From: an uncultured Latescibacterota bacterium
GTDB lineage: Bacteria > Latescibacterota > UBA2968
DNA length: 64,000 nt
Direction of reading: 5' to 3'
Assembly (NCBI GenBank): GCA_951812755.1
Contig: OX638329.1
Location: forward strand, 3,294,522 to 3,358,521
Part shown: positions 49,501 through 59,236 of the stretch, one piece after another
How the letters are laid out: the number at the start of each line of letters is the position of its first letter
How positions within the stretch are numbered: the stretch's first letter is position 1
Translations under genes and position numbers: made by a program
The notes under the pieces: generated by a model
Databases searched by the model: none
The model's input: only the letters and a program-made list of their open reading frames with translations
What the model was told of the DNA's origin: nothing

Positions 49501-49752
49501 ATGGACAAAGAAAAACATGAAACCGAATGTCCCAGACTTGGGGGAATTCCCGAAGCGCGGATTCAGCGTTATTTCTGTGTGGATGACGACAAGTGTCACG
49601 CGCTGGCGCGTGTGTCAGAAGATGCCAAAGTTATTTCAAAAGAAACCAGAGAAATAATTGTGAGAGGTGAGGTCGTCAAAGGATGGATTGTAGAATTGGA
49701 AGTGCCTGCTACCGATGGCGTAGTTCGCATGGACCTTGTGGCAAAGCCGTGA
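49501..49752 (+). CDS. Small hypothetical protein, 83 aa
   Basis: The frame from ATG 49501 begins MDKEKHETECPRLGGIPEAR and ends in a beta-rich segment (EIIVRGEVVKGWIVELEVP). Two cysteines (ECP and KCHALAR) could bind metal. No family is recognised and no good ribosome binding site is visible; it lies 18 bases after nadD and probably belongs to the bamD-nadD-zapA transcript. Confidence 0.5.
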   Translation: MDKEKHETECPRLGGIPEARIQRYFCVDDDKCHALARVSEDAKVISKETREIIVRGEVVKGWIVELEVPATDGVVRMDLVAKP

Positions 49753-49824
49753 TCATAGTGCGGGGTGGGGTAGTTGGGTGATCTGACTGCTGCACACGCA
49801 GCACAACGTAAGTAAAGTTATATT

Positions 49825-50121
49825 ATGTCCCATTCTGATGATTTACATAAGACCAAGGTGATGATCTTTGGCTCTGAATATGTACTCAGCAGTGAGGAAT
49901 CGGAGGAATATACCTCTAAAGTTTCAAAATTTGTCAATAAAAAAATGCATGAAATCGCCAGGACCGAAAATATAGGTGATACCACGCGGATTGCACTGAT
50001 GGCAGCATTTGATATTGTCGATCAAATTGCACGTCACAGCACTCGGCATAGAGAAGACCGCATTCGCATAGATGAAGCACTCAAGCGTTTGGAACAGCAT
50101 ATAGATGACACAAAGAAGTGA
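49825..50121 (+). CDS. zapA: Cell division protein ZapA
   Basis: 98 residues: KVMIFGSEYVLSSEESEEY forms the N-terminal beta-hairpin, followed by a long coiled-coil helix (ALKRLEQHIDD). IGDTTRIALMAAFDIVDQI is the conserved stretch of ZapA. The protein bundles FtsZ filaments at mid-cell. It is the last gene of the bamD-nadD run and converges on a GT2 gene ending 19 bases away. Confidence 0.85.
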   Translation: MSHSDDLHKTKVMIFGSEYVLSSEESEEYTSKVSKFVNKKMHEIARTENIGDTTRIALMAAFDIVDQIARHSTRHREDRIRIDEALKRLEQHIDDTKK

Positions 50122-50140
50122 AGAAGGGCCCTCTCATATC

Positions 50141-50833
50141 TCACCTCGTAAACCAATACCTGAAAATTGTAAATAAAATTTTCCACCCTGCCTTGAGGGT
50201 ACCTTTTAGAGTGCCAGTAATTTTGGAAACGCCGATGCGTTTTCTATAACTTACTGGCATTTCTTGTATTTTTAACGCCTGTTTTGCTGCCTTGACCTGC
50301 ATTTCTACTGTCCATCCAAAAGTTTTATCCCGCATATTTAAGTCCATGAGTGCCCGATAGCGAATCGCCCGAAACGGTCCCAGATCTGTGTAGGATACGC
50401 CAAAGAGGATTTTGATGAGGCTGGTGGCCAGACGGTTGCCAAAACGCGCCTGAATCATCAGCGCACCGGGTTCGCTATTGCCCAAAACGCGCGAACCAAT
50501 CACGAGGTCAGCGCAATTTTCCTGGATGGGCGCTATCAAGTCTGACATTTCATTGGGGTGATCGCTGTAGTCGCCATCGAGAAAGACGACGATGTCTGGT
50601 TCCCGGGTTGCTGCTATGCCCGCAAGGCAGGCAGAACCGTATCCCCTGCGATTTTCTCGAACAATGCGTGCGCCCATTGCGGCGGCTAATTTTGCGGTTT
50701 GGTCAGTAGATCCATTATCCACGACGATGATTTCGGTGGGTAAATGACTGGGAATATCGCCAATTACTTTTTCTATAGCATCCTGCTCGTTAAAAACCGG
50801 AATAATAACTGAGATGCGTGGGGGGGCGGGCAT
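50141..50833 (-). CDS. Glycosyltransferase family 2, DPM1-like
   Basis: 230 residues from ATG 50833 (MPAPPRISVIIPVFNE); GAGGA lies about 9 bases upstream. The GT-A domain has VVDNGSTDQT and FLDGDYSDHP (the metal-binding Asp-x-Asp) with an RENRRGYGSACLAGI motif close to dolichol-phosphate mannosyltransferase-like bacterial enzymes. Unlike the two GT2 proteins near the left end it lacks N- and C-terminal membrane helices, except for a hydrophobic C-terminus. It probably transfers a sugar to a polyprenyl phosphate. Single gene, divergent from the radical SAM gene at 51105. Confidence 0.85.
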   Translation of the reverse strand: MPAPPRISVIIPVFNEQDAIEKVIGDIPSHLPTEIIVVDNGSTDQTAKLAAAMGARIVRENRRGYGSACLAGIAATREPDIVVFLDGDYSDHPNEMSDLIAPIQENCADLVIGSRVLGNSEPGALMIQARFGNRLATSLIKILFGVSYTDLGPFRAIRYRALMDLNMRDKTFGWTVEMQVKAAKQALKIQEMPVSYRKRIGVSKITGTLKGTLKAGWKILFTIFRYWFTR

Positions 50834-51005
50834 GAGGTGTGTCCTCTTCAAAAGTGGGTTATCCGTTCATATATTAGCAAAGGGGATAACCTACCTTGTT
50901 GACCGAAGAATTTTTTTTTGTATTTTGATTATATTCAAGATAAGGAGATGCTCTGAATTTGTCAGATATTAAATTTTTTGGCATAGTGGGGAATCGGCTT
51001 TTTTC

Positions 51006-51034
51006 TTGACCTTGTTTTCGCTTTATCGTAAGTT
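51006..51034 (+). promoter_or_regulatory. Sigma-70-like promoter for the DUF512 gene
   Basis: TTGACC (51006-51011), a 17-base spacer and TAAGTT (51029-51034). It lies 70 bases upstream of the ATG at 51105 and is the likely promoter of the DUF512/der/merR run. Confidence 0.45.
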
Positions 51035-51104
51035 CTGACAATTTGGAAATATTTCTAAGTTATTCTAATATCACATTGTCTAACAATCAATTACAGGAAT
51101 TGAA

Positions 51105-52529
51105 ATGGATGTTATAAGAGGGGCACAGGTCGAGGGGCGACGCAGTGTTGAACGCGGTGAGACCGGTTTGCAAATTCGCCTGGTACATCCCGATGGTATT
51201 GGAGAATCGATTGGGTTGCAGCGCGGAGATGTCGTAGAAACGATCAATGGACATCCCGTGCGCGATCCCATTGATTACCGTTTTTACATGGGTGAAGAAG
51301 ACGTATTGACCTTAGTGCGGCGAGGCGAGGATCGCTTTTTATTTGAGATTGAAAAAGATATTGAAGACGACCTGGGCGTGGATTTTGAAGATATGCCCAT
51401 TCTCAAATGCGATAACAAGTGCGTTTTTTGCTTTTTGCATCAAATGCCCAAAGGGCTGCGTAAAACGCTGTATTACCAGGATGACGACTATCGATTGTCT
51501 TTTCTACATGGGGCTTATGTCACGCTGACGAACCTTTCTAAGGATGAATTTCAGCGCATTATTGACCAAAAGTTGAGTCCAATGTACATCTCGGTTCACG
51601 CCACGGATCCCAAATTGCGAGCCGAGTTACTCGGTCGCAGACAGGCAACACCTGTTTTGGATCGGATTGATATCTTAGCCAGGCAGGGGATTCAGATGCA
51701 CGCGCAAGTGGTATTGTGCCCGGGTATCAACGACGGCCAGGCACTCAAACAGACGGTTTTTGATCTTGCGGCGCGTCATCCACGCGTTGAATCTGTGGGG
51801 GTTGTGCCACTGGGCTTGACCAAATTTCGCAAAAATCTTCCCAGGTTGAACCGCGTGACGCACGCCGATGCAGCCATGGCAATCCGCCAGATAACAGCAT
51901 GGCAGGAAATGCTCAAAAAACGCCTGGGCACACGCTTTGTGTATTTGGGCGATGAAATGTATTTGCTGACGGACCAATCTGTGCCGCCGCAATCTGAATA
52001 CGATGGATTTCCACTTGTCGAAAACGGAATTGGCATGGTTCGCCGCTTTGTCGATGGATTTGAGAATAGGATTGGGGAACTCCAAAATTTAGCGTTGCCA
52101 CCGCAGCGTTTTGTTCTTGTAACGGGTATGTTGGGGACGCATTTTTTAGATGCAATGGTCAAACGCTTGAACCAAATTTCCTGGATAGATGCTCGCGTTG
52201 TGCCAGTCGTCAATCGTTTTCTTGGCAAGGGCATAACGGTTTCTGGATTGCTGTCGGGCAATGATATCGGTCACGCTCTTATAGATGCCCATGTCAGAAG
52301 CAATGAGACCGTTCTTTTACCTCCCAACTGCTTGAATCACAATGGTCTATTTTTAGATGATCTCTTGCTCAGAGATCTGGAGCAGCAGGTGGAATGTCGG
52401 GCGGTTGTGGGCACTTACGATCTGGTGGAGACCATTCAAAATGCCGTTGGTGGTATGTCGGCTTCTGTGGGCGCAGGCAGTGAGATTGTGGCGCATCCGT
52501 ATATTTCCTCACATCAGATGGAGAATTAG
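51105..52529 (+). CDS. DUF512 radical SAM protein with PDZ domain
   Basis: 474 residues. A PDZ-like domain (about residues 25-75, GESIGLQRGDVVETINGHPV) is followed by the radical SAM motif Cys102-x3-Cys106-x2-Cys109 (KCDNKCVFCF) and, in the C-terminal third, the DUF512 domain. This architecture is widespread next to der (engA) and is uncharacterised. AGGA lies 7 bases before the ATG. The der gene begins 3 bases after the stop, so the two are co-expressed, hinting at a ribosome-assembly link. Confidence 0.9.
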   Translation: MDVIRGAQVEGRRSVERGETGLQIRLVHPDGIGESIGLQRGDVVETINGHPVRDPIDYRFYMGEEDVLTLVRRGEDRFLFEIEKDIEDDLGVDFEDMPILKCDNKCVFCFLHQMPKGLRKTLYYQDDDYRLSFLHGAYVTLTNLSKDEFQRIIDQKLSPMYISVHATDPKLRAELLGRRQATPVLDRIDILARQGIQMHAQVVLCPGINDGQALKQTVFDLAARHPRVESVGVVPLGLTKFRKNLPRLNRVTHADAAMAIRQITAWQEMLKKRLGTRFVYLGDEMYLLTDQSVPPQSEYDGFPLVENGIGMVRRFVDGFENRIGELQNLALPPQRFVLVTGMLGTHFLDAMVKRLNQISWIDARVVPVVNRFLGKGITVSGLLSGNDIGHALIDAHVRSNETVLLPPNCLNHNGLFLDDLLLRDLEQQVECRAVVGTYDLVETIQNAVGGMSASVGAGSEIVAHPYISSHQMEN

Positions 52530-52532
52530 GCA

Positions 52533-53837
52533 ATGGGCGTCGTGGCAATTGTGGGGCGGCCAAATGTCGGTAAGTCAACGCTTTTTAATCGGCTGATTGG
52601 CGAGCGCAAAGCTGTGGTAGATGATTTTCCCGGTGTTACGCGCGATCGCAACTATGCACAGTGTACCTGGAATGGCAGGACCTTTACGTTAGTCGATACG
52701 GGTGGATATGTGCCCAATTCAGGCGAAATGATCACCGATCTGGTTTCCCGACAGGTCGAGCTTGTCCTTGGGGAAGCAGACCTGTTGCTCTTTGTGGTTG
52801 ATGCACAGACGGGTCCTACGGATTACGATGCAATTATGGCGCGCAAGATCCGGGATTTGGGCGCACCTTATCGGCTGATTGTCAACAAAGTCGATAAAGA
52901 TGAGAACGAAGCCGATGGCACGGCCTTTTACGGTCTCGCACTTGGCGATCCGCTATACGTTTCTGCTATTAATGGGCGGCAATCGGGTGACTTGCTGGAT
53001 GAAATCCTCACATGTTTGCCAGAAGAAGCAGGCGATGCACGAGAAGAATTGCCTCCTCGAATTGCGGTATTGGGCCGCCCGAACATGGGCAAATCCACCT
53101 TTGTGAATCGCTTGCTCGGGCGGGAGCGGGTAGTGGTGAGCGAGATTCCAGGAACGACACGCGATGCGATTGACCTCTCGATGGAACGCAGTGGACGGCC
53201 ATTTATTCTGGTTGACACAGCGGGTTTGAGACGGCGAACGCGCGTTAAAGAGCAAGTCGATTTTTACAGTTCGCTGCGTACCGTAGAAAGTCTCGAGCGA
53301 TGCGATGTGGCGATTGTGCTGGTTGATGCAGTGGAAGGGTGTACAGTACAGGATGTCAAAATTTCAGAACGCGCTGTCGCGCTGGGCAAAGGGCTGATCG
53401 TGGGCATCAACAAATGGGATCTGGTTGAAAAAGACGGCCACACAGCCGACAAAACAGCTCAACAAATCCGCTCGCGCTTTGTACATCTCGAAAACTATCC
53501 CATTGTTTTTCTCTCGGCACTTACGGGGCAACGCGCGTGGCGCGTTATTGATATGGCTTTGGATGTAGCACAAAAACGTCGGCATCGGATTTCAACGGGC
53601 GATTTGAACGACTTTTTGACGCATCTCAATGCAACAACGGCTCCGCCTACAAAAAATGGACGGGTCTTTCGCATGTCTTTCTGCGTTATGCCGCGCAGTG
53701 CACCGCCAACCATTCTCTTTTTTACCGGGCGCCCCAAGGATGTTCCCGTGCACTATCGTCGGTTTTTAGAGCGCAGGCTCAGACAGGCATTTGACTTTTT
53801 CGGCACACCTATCCGTATCTTGTTTAAAAAGAAGTGA
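52533..53837 (+). CDS. der: Ribosome assembly GTPase Der (EngA)
   Basis: Two tandem G domains: Walker A GRPNVGKST at residues 8-16 and GRPNMGKST at 181-189, each with DTGG/DTAG and NKVD/NKWD motifs. A C-terminal KH-like domain follows (about 350-434). 434 residues, the standard size. Der is essential for 50S subunit maturation. It directly follows the DUF512 gene and overlaps the region of the merR start. Confidence 0.96.
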   Translation: MGVVAIVGRPNVGKSTLFNRLIGERKAVVDDFPGVTRDRNYAQCTWNGRTFTLVDTGGYVPNSGEMITDLVSRQVELVLGEADLLLFVVDAQTGPTDYDAIMARKIRDLGAPYRLIVNKVDKDENEADGTAFYGLALGDPLYVSAINGRQSGDLLDEILTCLPEEAGDAREELPPRIAVLGRPNMGKSTFVNRLLGRERVVVSEIPGTTRDAIDLSMERSGRPFILVDTAGLRRRTRVKEQVDFYSSLRTVESLERCDVAIVLVDAVEGCTVQDVKISERAVALGKGLIVGINKWDLVEKDGHTADKTAQQIRSRFVHLENYPIVFLSALTGQRAWRVIDMALDVAQKRRHRISTGDLNDFLTHLNATTAPPTKNGRVFRMSFCVMPRSAPPTILFFTGRPKDVPVHYRRFLERRLRQAFDFFGTPIRILFKKK

Positions 53838-53842
53838 TATCT

Positions 53843-54217
53843 ATGCGTTTAAGTGGTATAAAAAAGCTCTATTATTCGATTCGCGAGGTATCGGAACTCA
53901 CCGGTGTAGAATCTCATGTCCTGCGGTTTTGGGAAAAGGAATTTGCTCAACTGAATCCCAGGCGCAGGTCGGGCAATCGCGCATATACAGAGCGAAACAT
54001 CAAGGTCATTTTGGCAATTAAGGATTTGCTCTACGCCCAGAAATACACGATTCAAGGAGCGGTTGAAAGGCTGAATATAGACCGCAGTTTATGGGAAAAT
54101 CAGAATATTGAAGGCGCGACGTCTAATGTTGAAAATCCACTGGTTGAATTGCGGCGGATGTTAGTTGAACTTAAGCAATTAATAGAAGGGGATAAGGCAT
54201 CGGATGCGAGGAAATAA
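53843..54217 (+). CDS. MerR family transcriptional regulator
   Basis: YYSIREVSELTGVESHVLRF is the winged helix-turn-helix of MerR regulators and NRAYTERNIKVILAIKDLLY its second half. A C-terminal coiled coil (VELRRMLVELKQLIEG) serves dimerisation. 124 residues from ATG 53843; a GTG three codons earlier overlaps the der stop. No metal-binding cysteines are present, so this is of the HspR/MlrA-like ligand-independent type. It is commonly found near der in FCB-type bacteria; its targets are unknown. A terminator follows. Confidence 0.82.
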   Translation: MRLSGIKKLYYSIREVSELTGVESHVLRFWEKEFAQLNPRRRSGNRAYTERNIKVILAIKDLLYAQKYTIQGAVERLNIDRSLWENQNIEGATSNVENPLVELRRMLVELKQLIEGDKASDARK

Positions 54218-54263
54218 AACTTGCATTATACTATATAATTTTCTATATTTAGTTTCTGATTAT

Positions 54264-54288
54264 AGAGTGGGCTTCTGCCCACTCTTTT
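54264..54288 (+). terminator. Terminator after the der-merR operon
   Basis: AGAGTGGGC (54264-54272), loop TTCT, GCCCACTCT (54277-54285), then TTT. A TATAAT-like box lies just upstream near 54234, so it could also act as an attenuator for the rimP operon. Confidence 0.75.
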
Positions 54289-54361
54289 GAGTATATGGGG
54301 TGAAATTAGAACCGCCAGTGTAGCCACCAGACGCGGTAAAGCGGCAGTCTTGAGTTATCCA

Positions 54362-54802
54362 ATGCTTATCAAAGACACCCTGACCCATCTGATTCTTCCG
54401 CTTCTCAATCGTCGGGATGTCGAGTTGGTTGAGCTGGCTGTTTCTGGCGGTCACAGACGAAAAACCGTACGCATCTTTGTCGATCGTCCCGATGGGATTA
54501 CAGTTGGTGAATGTGCTGCGCTTAGTCGGGATATTGCAGATATATTAGATACGCGCGATCCAATTGATGGCACATATCTGCTCGAAGTTTCATCCCCGGG
54601 CCTGACGCGGCCCTTAAAGACAGACCGAGATTTTGAGCGGGTAGTCGGCAAATCACTTCGCCTTGTTGTAGATGGCCTCGGTGTTGCAGTTGGAACGCTC
54701 TTACAGGTCAAAGCCGATCATCTCGATGTCGAGTTACAAGGTGAACGAACCATTATTGAACGCGCGAAAATTCAGAAAGCCACTATGCATTTTGAGTTGT
54801 AA
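54362..54802 (+). CDS. rimP: Ribosome maturation factor RimP
   Basis: 146 residues from ATG 54362 (MLIKDTLTHLILPLL). VELVELAVSGGHRRKTVRIF and GTYLLEVSSPGLTRPLKTDRDF are the RimP signatures, with a C-terminal SH3-like domain. It helps 30S subunit assembly. No strong ribosome binding site is seen; in-frame TTG 54287 is an alternative but would overlap the terminator. The stop overlaps nusA by one base, in the conserved rimP-nusA-infB order. Confidence 0.9.
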   Translation: MLIKDTLTHLILPLLNRRDVELVELAVSGGHRRKTVRIFVDRPDGITVGECAALSRDIADILDTRDPIDGTYLLEVSSPGLTRPLKTDRDFERVVGKSLRLVVDGLGVAVGTLLQVKADHLDVELQGERTIIERAKIQKATMHFEL

Positions 54803-56163
54803 TGGTCGAGGAGGATCCTCACTTGAATTACGAAGTTCTCGAAGCGTTAAGGCAAATTGCCCAGGAAAAAAATGTCAACCGCGATCTTGTTATCGAAACC
54901 CTTGAAATGGGGTTAATCTCTGCGGCAAAAAAGCGGTTTGGAACCGGGGATAATGTGGAAGTCAACTTCGACAACAACTCTGGAGAGATCGTCGTCGAAG
55001 CAGTAAAAGAAATCGTTGCCGACGGCTCGGTTGAAGACCCGGGAATCCAAATTGGCGTGACACAAGCGCGCAAATCAGACACAGATGCGAAGGTTGGTGG
55101 AGAATTGAGACTCCGCCTCAATTTTACCGATTTTGGGCGCAATGCGATTCAAACGACAAGGCAGGTACTCGTACAACGAGTCAGGGAAGCTGAGCGCGAG
55201 AAAATCTACGAAGATTATCAGGGACGCATCGGAGAAATTGTTTCGGGAACTGTGCAACAAATCAGTCGGGGGGATATTCTCGTCAACCTGGGGCGAACAG
55301 AAGCGATTATTCCGCTTAAAGAGCAAATCAGAAAGGAACGCTATCGACAGGGGGATCCCATTCGCGCCTACTTGCTCGATGTTTTGCGTACCGCCAAAGG
55401 TCCCCAGGTGGTGTTGAGCCGCACACATCCCGTATTTCTCGAAAGGCTTTTCCAGCTTGAAGTTCCTGAAATTTATGAAGGCGTTATAGAAATAAAAGCC
55501 GTTTCGCGCGAACCGGGTGTGCGGGCCAAAATTGCCGTTTATTCCAATGATGCGCGCATTGATCCCGTGGGTGCTTGTGTGGGCATGAAAGGCTCACGCG
55601 TACAGGCTGTGGTGCGCGAATTGAGCAGTGAACGCATAGATATTGTCCCCTGGAGTGACGACGAAGCGATCTTTTTGTCGCGTGCTTTGAATCCTGCCAC
55701 AGTTCGCCGCGTGGTGATTGACCGACGCGAAAAACGCATGTCGGCTATAGTTGATGATGATCAGCTTTCTCTGGCTATAGGCAAAGAGGGGCAGAACGCC
55801 CGTTTGGCATCGCAGTTGACTGGCTGGCATGTCGATATCATGACAGAAACCCGTTATGACGAAATACAAGTCGAACGCCAGGCTACAACAGTGCCATTGG
55901 CCGAAGTAGCCGGTACGGGGCAAGTGACGCGAGACCGCCTTGAGGCCGCGGGTATTTTGTCTGCTAATGACCTCGTCCGCGTTTCCTTCAATACGTTGCT
56001 CAAAGTGCCAGGTATCGGCGAAACAACGGCTGAGAAATTGCGAGAGACCGCGCAGGAAATTGTCAATGTAAAAGTATCTGCTTACCGCGAAGAACAATCG
56101 CGTTTGCAAGCAGAGGCAGAGGAAGCAAAATCTACTGAAGAGACATCTGAAACTGACAAGTGA
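54802..56163 (+). CDS. nusA: Transcription termination/antitermination factor NusA
   Basis: The order is an N-terminal RNA-polymerase-binding domain (EALRQIAQEKNVNRDLVIETL), an S1 domain (EIVSGTVQQISRGDILVNLG, about residues 135-200), two KH domains (DPVGACVGMKGSRVQAVVRE and LSLAIGKEGQNARLASQLTG) and one helix-hairpin-helix unit (LLKVPGIGETTAEKL). 453 residues. It binds RNA polymerase and controls pausing and termination. The ATG overlaps the rimP stop by one base. Confidence 0.96.
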   Translation: MVEEDPHLNYEVLEALRQIAQEKNVNRDLVIETLEMGLISAAKKRFGTGDNVEVNFDNNSGEIVVEAVKEIVADGSVEDPGIQIGVTQARKSDTDAKVGGELRLRLNFTDFGRNAIQTTRQVLVQRVREAEREKIYEDYQGRIGEIVSGTVQQISRGDILVNLGRTEAIIPLKEQIRKERYRQGDPIRAYLLDVLRTAKGPQVVLSRTHPVFLERLFQLEVPEIYEGVIEIKAVSREPGVRAKIAVYSNDARIDPVGACVGMKGSRVQAVVRELSSERIDIVPWSDDEAIFLSRALNPATVRRVVIDRREKRMSAIVDDDQLSLAIGKEGQNARLASQLTGWHVDIMTETRYDEIQVERQATTVPLAEVAGTGQVTRDRLEAAGILSANDLVRVSFNTLLKVPGIGETTAEKLRETAQEIVNVKVSAYREEQSRLQAEAEEAKSTEETSETDK

Positions 56164-56179
56164 TTCGGAGGTGAGCTTA

Positions 56180-58612
56180 TTGGCGAAGGCAAAAGTCAAA
56201 ACAGCAGCTAAGAAAAAACGAGTTTACGAGATTGCGCGCGAGTTCAATTTGTCGAGCGTCGCAATGGTTGAGCAGATTAGAAGCCTCGGTTTTGAAGTCA
56301 AAAACCACATGGCGGTTTGTACGACTGCCATGGTCGAAGCGGTGCGAGAGAAATTTGATTCAGAGCGCCAGGCAACGCGACGAAAACTCAGGCGCAAGGA
56401 TGATGAAAGAAAAAAACGCGAGATTCACAAGCAAAAGCCTCGCGTGAGCCGGCCCCGTTCGGTTCAATCTGATGAAAAGACTGAGACCAGAGTCGAAAGA
56501 AGGCAACGCCCGCGGCGCAGAAGACGCCGAACGGATTATCCAACTGTTGTCGTAGAAGATGTCAGTCAGACACCGGTGCAGAAACCCGAAACAAAAGCAC
56601 CGAAAACCGAGCCCAAAAAACCCGTTGTCCAGGACGAGGCTAAGCCCAAAGAAAAACCCGTACAGGAAGAGAAAAGCCGCACGCGGTCTCCACGAAAACG
56701 CCGTCGCAGGCGCAAGCGTCCTGTCGTTGATAAGCGCGAAGTATCAGAAAATGTGCGTCGAACACTGGCGCAAATGTCGAGTGGCGCAGCATCATCACGG
56801 GTGCGCCGTCGCCGTCGTCAAGATAGTGAAAAGCCAGAAGACGAGACCACAGGCGGACAAGTTCTCAAAGTCAATGAGTTTACAACCATTGGCGAACTCG
56901 CTTCACAGATGGATGTGCGCCCCACAGAAGTCATCACACAATGTCTCAAACTGGGCATGGTGGTGACCATCAACCAGCGCCTTGATATGGATACCATCAC
57001 GCTTGTTGCCGATGAATTTGGTTTTGGCATTGAGCAACTCGAAGAATATGGTGAAGAGATATTGGAAGGTCTGGAGGTAGAAGTATCTAAAGATACCCTG
57101 AAACCAAGGCCCCCAGTGGTGACAATTATGGGGCATGTGGATCACGGTAAAACATCTCTTTTGGATTATATCCGAGAGACCAATGTGATGGAAGGTGAAG
57201 CTGGCGGCATTACGCAGCATATTGGTGCGTATCACGTTGAACTCGGTAATGGTCGTGAAATTTGTTTTCTCGATACGCCAGGGCACGAAGCTTTTACGGC
57301 AATGCGCGCCAGAGGTGCCAGCGTAACCGATGTCGTCGTTCTGGTCGTGGCGGCAGATGATAGTGTGATGCCACAGACGGTAGAAGCCATCGATCATGCC
57401 AAAGCGGCCAATGTGCCCCTCGTCGTTGCAATTAACAAAATCGATTTGCCCACTGCCGATTCCGCCAAAATCAAACGGGAGTTGACTGAGCACAATGTCG
57501 TCGTAGAAGATTATGGCGGTAATGTTCAAGTTTGCGAAATTTCCGCCAAAACGGGACATAATGTCGATGCTTTGCTCGAGCTGTTGGCTCTTGAAACAGA
57601 AATGCTCGAACTTATGGCAAATCCCGATAAGCGCGCCAAAGGCACCATTGTAGAATCAAAACTCGACCGCGGACGAGGAAATATCGCAACAGTGCTCGTG
57701 CAAGAAGGTAGGTTACAAGTCGGTGATCCTTTTATTACGGGCATGTTCAGTGGGCGTGTCCGCGCAATGCTCGATGAGCGCGGTATCTCTGTGACAACTG
57801 CTGGTCCTTCTCGTCCGGTTCAGGTTCTCGGTCTGGCCGGGTTGCCTCAGGCGGGAGATACGTTTCATGTGGTTGAAAATGAGCGCGAAGCCCGCGATAT
57901 CAGCCAAAAACGGCAGCAACTCAGGCGCGAACAAGAATTTCATCGGGTACGTCGTGTATCATTGACCGACATTCACAACCAGATTGAGACGGGCAATATA
58001 GAAGAATTGCGCCTGATTATCAAAGGCGATGTCGATGGGTCTGTCGAGGCTCTGCAAGACGCGCTTTTGCAAATTGAGCACGAAGAAGTGAATCTATCGG
58101 TGATTCACCGCGCTATAGGGGCCATCTCCGAATCTGACATTTTGCTCGCATCCGCTTCAGATGCCATCATCATCGGATTCAATGTGCGTCCCGATGCAAA
58201 TGCAAGAGAAGTTGCTGCACGAGAACGCGTTGATATTCGTTTGTATCGCGTGATTTACGAAGTCGTCGAAGACATTCGCGCTGCCCTTTCTGGTTTGCTG
58301 GCACCCAAAATCGAAGAAAGTGTGCAGGGCGAAGCGCAGGTGCGCGAACTTTTCCCTGTGCCACGCGTCGGCACGATTGCCGGATGTCTGGTTTCTCAAG
58401 GACTCATCCACCGCACGACCAACGCGCGCGTTTTGCGCGATGGCGTTGTTATTTACGAAGGTCGCATTGGGTCCTTGCGGCGTTTTAAGGATGATGTTCG
58501 CGAAGTACAAAACGGCTTTGAATGCGGCATTAGTATCGAAAATTTTAACGATGTCAAAGTCGGCGATGTTATTGAAACTTACGAACTTATTGAAACTACT
58601 CGCACAATCTAA
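56180..58612 (+). CDS. infB: Translation initiation factor IF-2
   Basis: The start is probably TTG at 56180 ([12 protein letters not shown]), because GGAGG lies 8 bases upstream; a GTG at 56171 is flush against that site. Order: IF2_N module ([20 protein letters not shown]), a long basic linker rich in arginine, a second IF2_N, the G domain (GHVDHGKTS near residue 317, [14 protein letters not shown]) and domains II-IV. About 810 residues. It recruits initiator tRNA to the 30S subunit. The next gene overlaps its stop by one base. Confidence 0.96.
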   Translation: MAKAKVKTAAKKKRVYEIAREFNLSSVAMVEQIRSLGFEVKNHMAVCTTAMVEAVREKFDSERQATRRKLRRKDDERKKREIHKQKPRVSRPRSVQSDEKTETRVERRQRPRRRRRRTDYPTVVVEDVSQTPVQKPETKAPKTEPKKPVVQDEAKPKEKPVQEEKSRTRSPRKRRRRRKRPVVDKREVSENVRRTLAQMSSGAASSRVRRRRRQDSEKPEDETTGGQVLKVNEFTTIGELASQMDVRPTEVITQCLKLGMVVTINQRLDMDTITLVADEFGFGIEQLEEYGEEILEGLEVEVSKDTLKPRPPVVTIMGHVDHGKTSLLDYIRETNVMEGEAGGITQHIGAYHVELGNGREICFLDTPGHEAFTAMRARGASVTDVVVLVVAADDSVMPQTVEAIDHAKAANVPLVVAINKIDLPTADSAKIKRELTEHNVVVEDYGGNVQVCEISAKTGHNVDALLELLALETEMLELMANPDKRAKGTIVESKLDRGRGNIATVLVQEGRLQVGDPFITGMFSGRVRAMLDERGISVTTAGPSRPVQVLGLAGLPQAGDTFHVVENEREARDISQKRQQLRREQEFHRVRRVSLTDIHNQIETGNIEELRLIIKGDVDGSVEALQDALLQIEHEEVNLSVIHRAIGAISESDILLASASDAIIIGFNVRPDANAREVAARERVDIRLYRVIYEVVEDIRAALSGLLAPKIEESVQGEAQVRELFPVPRVGTIAGCLVSQGLIHRTTNARVLRDGVVIYEGRIGSLRRFKDDVREVQNGFECGISIENFNDVKVGDVIETYELIETTRTI

Positions 58613-58893
58613 TGACCATTGGTTTTTGCCATCTCGATCTGTATTTGCCCGAATGCGCCTCGCTGAAACAGAAACGCAGCGTGCTCAAGAGCATCACGAC
58701 GCGCGCGCGCAACAAATTCAATGTCTCTGTTTCTGAACTGGGCGATAATGACCGCTGGCAAAGAGCGCAATTAGGTGTTGCAACAGTTGCCAACGACTCG
58801 CGGTATGCCAATCAGATATTGTCAAAGGTGGTAGATTTAATCGAGCGCGAAGATCGCCTTATTGTGGTTGACTATTCGCTGGAGTTGCTCTGA
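58612..58893 (+). CDS. ylxP: DUF503 (YlxP) family protein
   Basis: 93 residues: HLDLYLPECASLKQKRSVLK and FNVSVSELGDNDRWQRAQLG are typical of DUF503. The family has a ferredoxin-like fold and usually lies between infB and rbfA, as here. A role in ribosome or RNA metabolism is assumed from that position. The ATG overlaps the infB stop. Confidence 0.9.
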   Translation: MTIGFCHLDLYLPECASLKQKRSVLKSITTRARNKFNVSVSELGDNDRWQRAQLGVATVANDSRYANQILSKVVDLIEREDRLIVVDYSLELL

Positions 58894-58894
58894 C

Positions 58895-59236
58895 ATGCCA
58901 TCTTATCGACCGGAAAGTGTGGGAAAAGCCGTTCAGGTTGCCCTGAGTGAAATTTTGCATACGGAAACCCGTGACCCCGGTCTTGCCGAAGTCACGATTA
59001 CGGCTGTCAAGATGTCTCGTGATCTGCGCACGGCCAGGGTTTACGTCAGTGTGATGAGTGACTCTGGGGCGCAAACACAGGTGCTCGAACGCCTGATGGG
59101 GGCGATGTCTTTTTTGCGCCGTGCGCTCGCTCAGCGCGTTCAATTGCGACATGTGCCTGAGTTGGTCTTTGCCTGGGATGATTCCATCACTCATGGGTCG
59201 CATATCGAGCAGTTGCTCAATAGTCTCAATACATAG
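58895..59236 (+). CDS. rbfA: Ribosome-binding factor A
   Basis: 113 residues from ATG 58895 (MPSYRPESVGKAVQVALSEI), one base after ylxP. The KH-like RbfA fold is evident in ILHTETRDPGLAEVTITAVK and RVQLRHVPELVFAWDDSI. It matures 16S rRNA and works with RimP in the same operon. truB follows directly. Confidence 0.93.
   Translation: MPSYRPESVGKAVQVALSEILHTETRDPGLAEVTITAVKMSRDLRTARVYVSVMSDSGAQTQVLERLMGAMSFLRRALAQRVQLRHVPELVFAWDDSITHGSHIEQLLNSLNT

Noticed and set aside
50122-50140. 6S RNA gene downstream of zapA
   Set aside because: Only 19 bases separate zapA from the convergent GT2 gene, which leaves no room.
54290-54361. tRNA gene upstream of rimP, as metY in enterobacteria
   Set aside because: No cloverleaf arms or conserved T-loop sequence could be found in this stretch.
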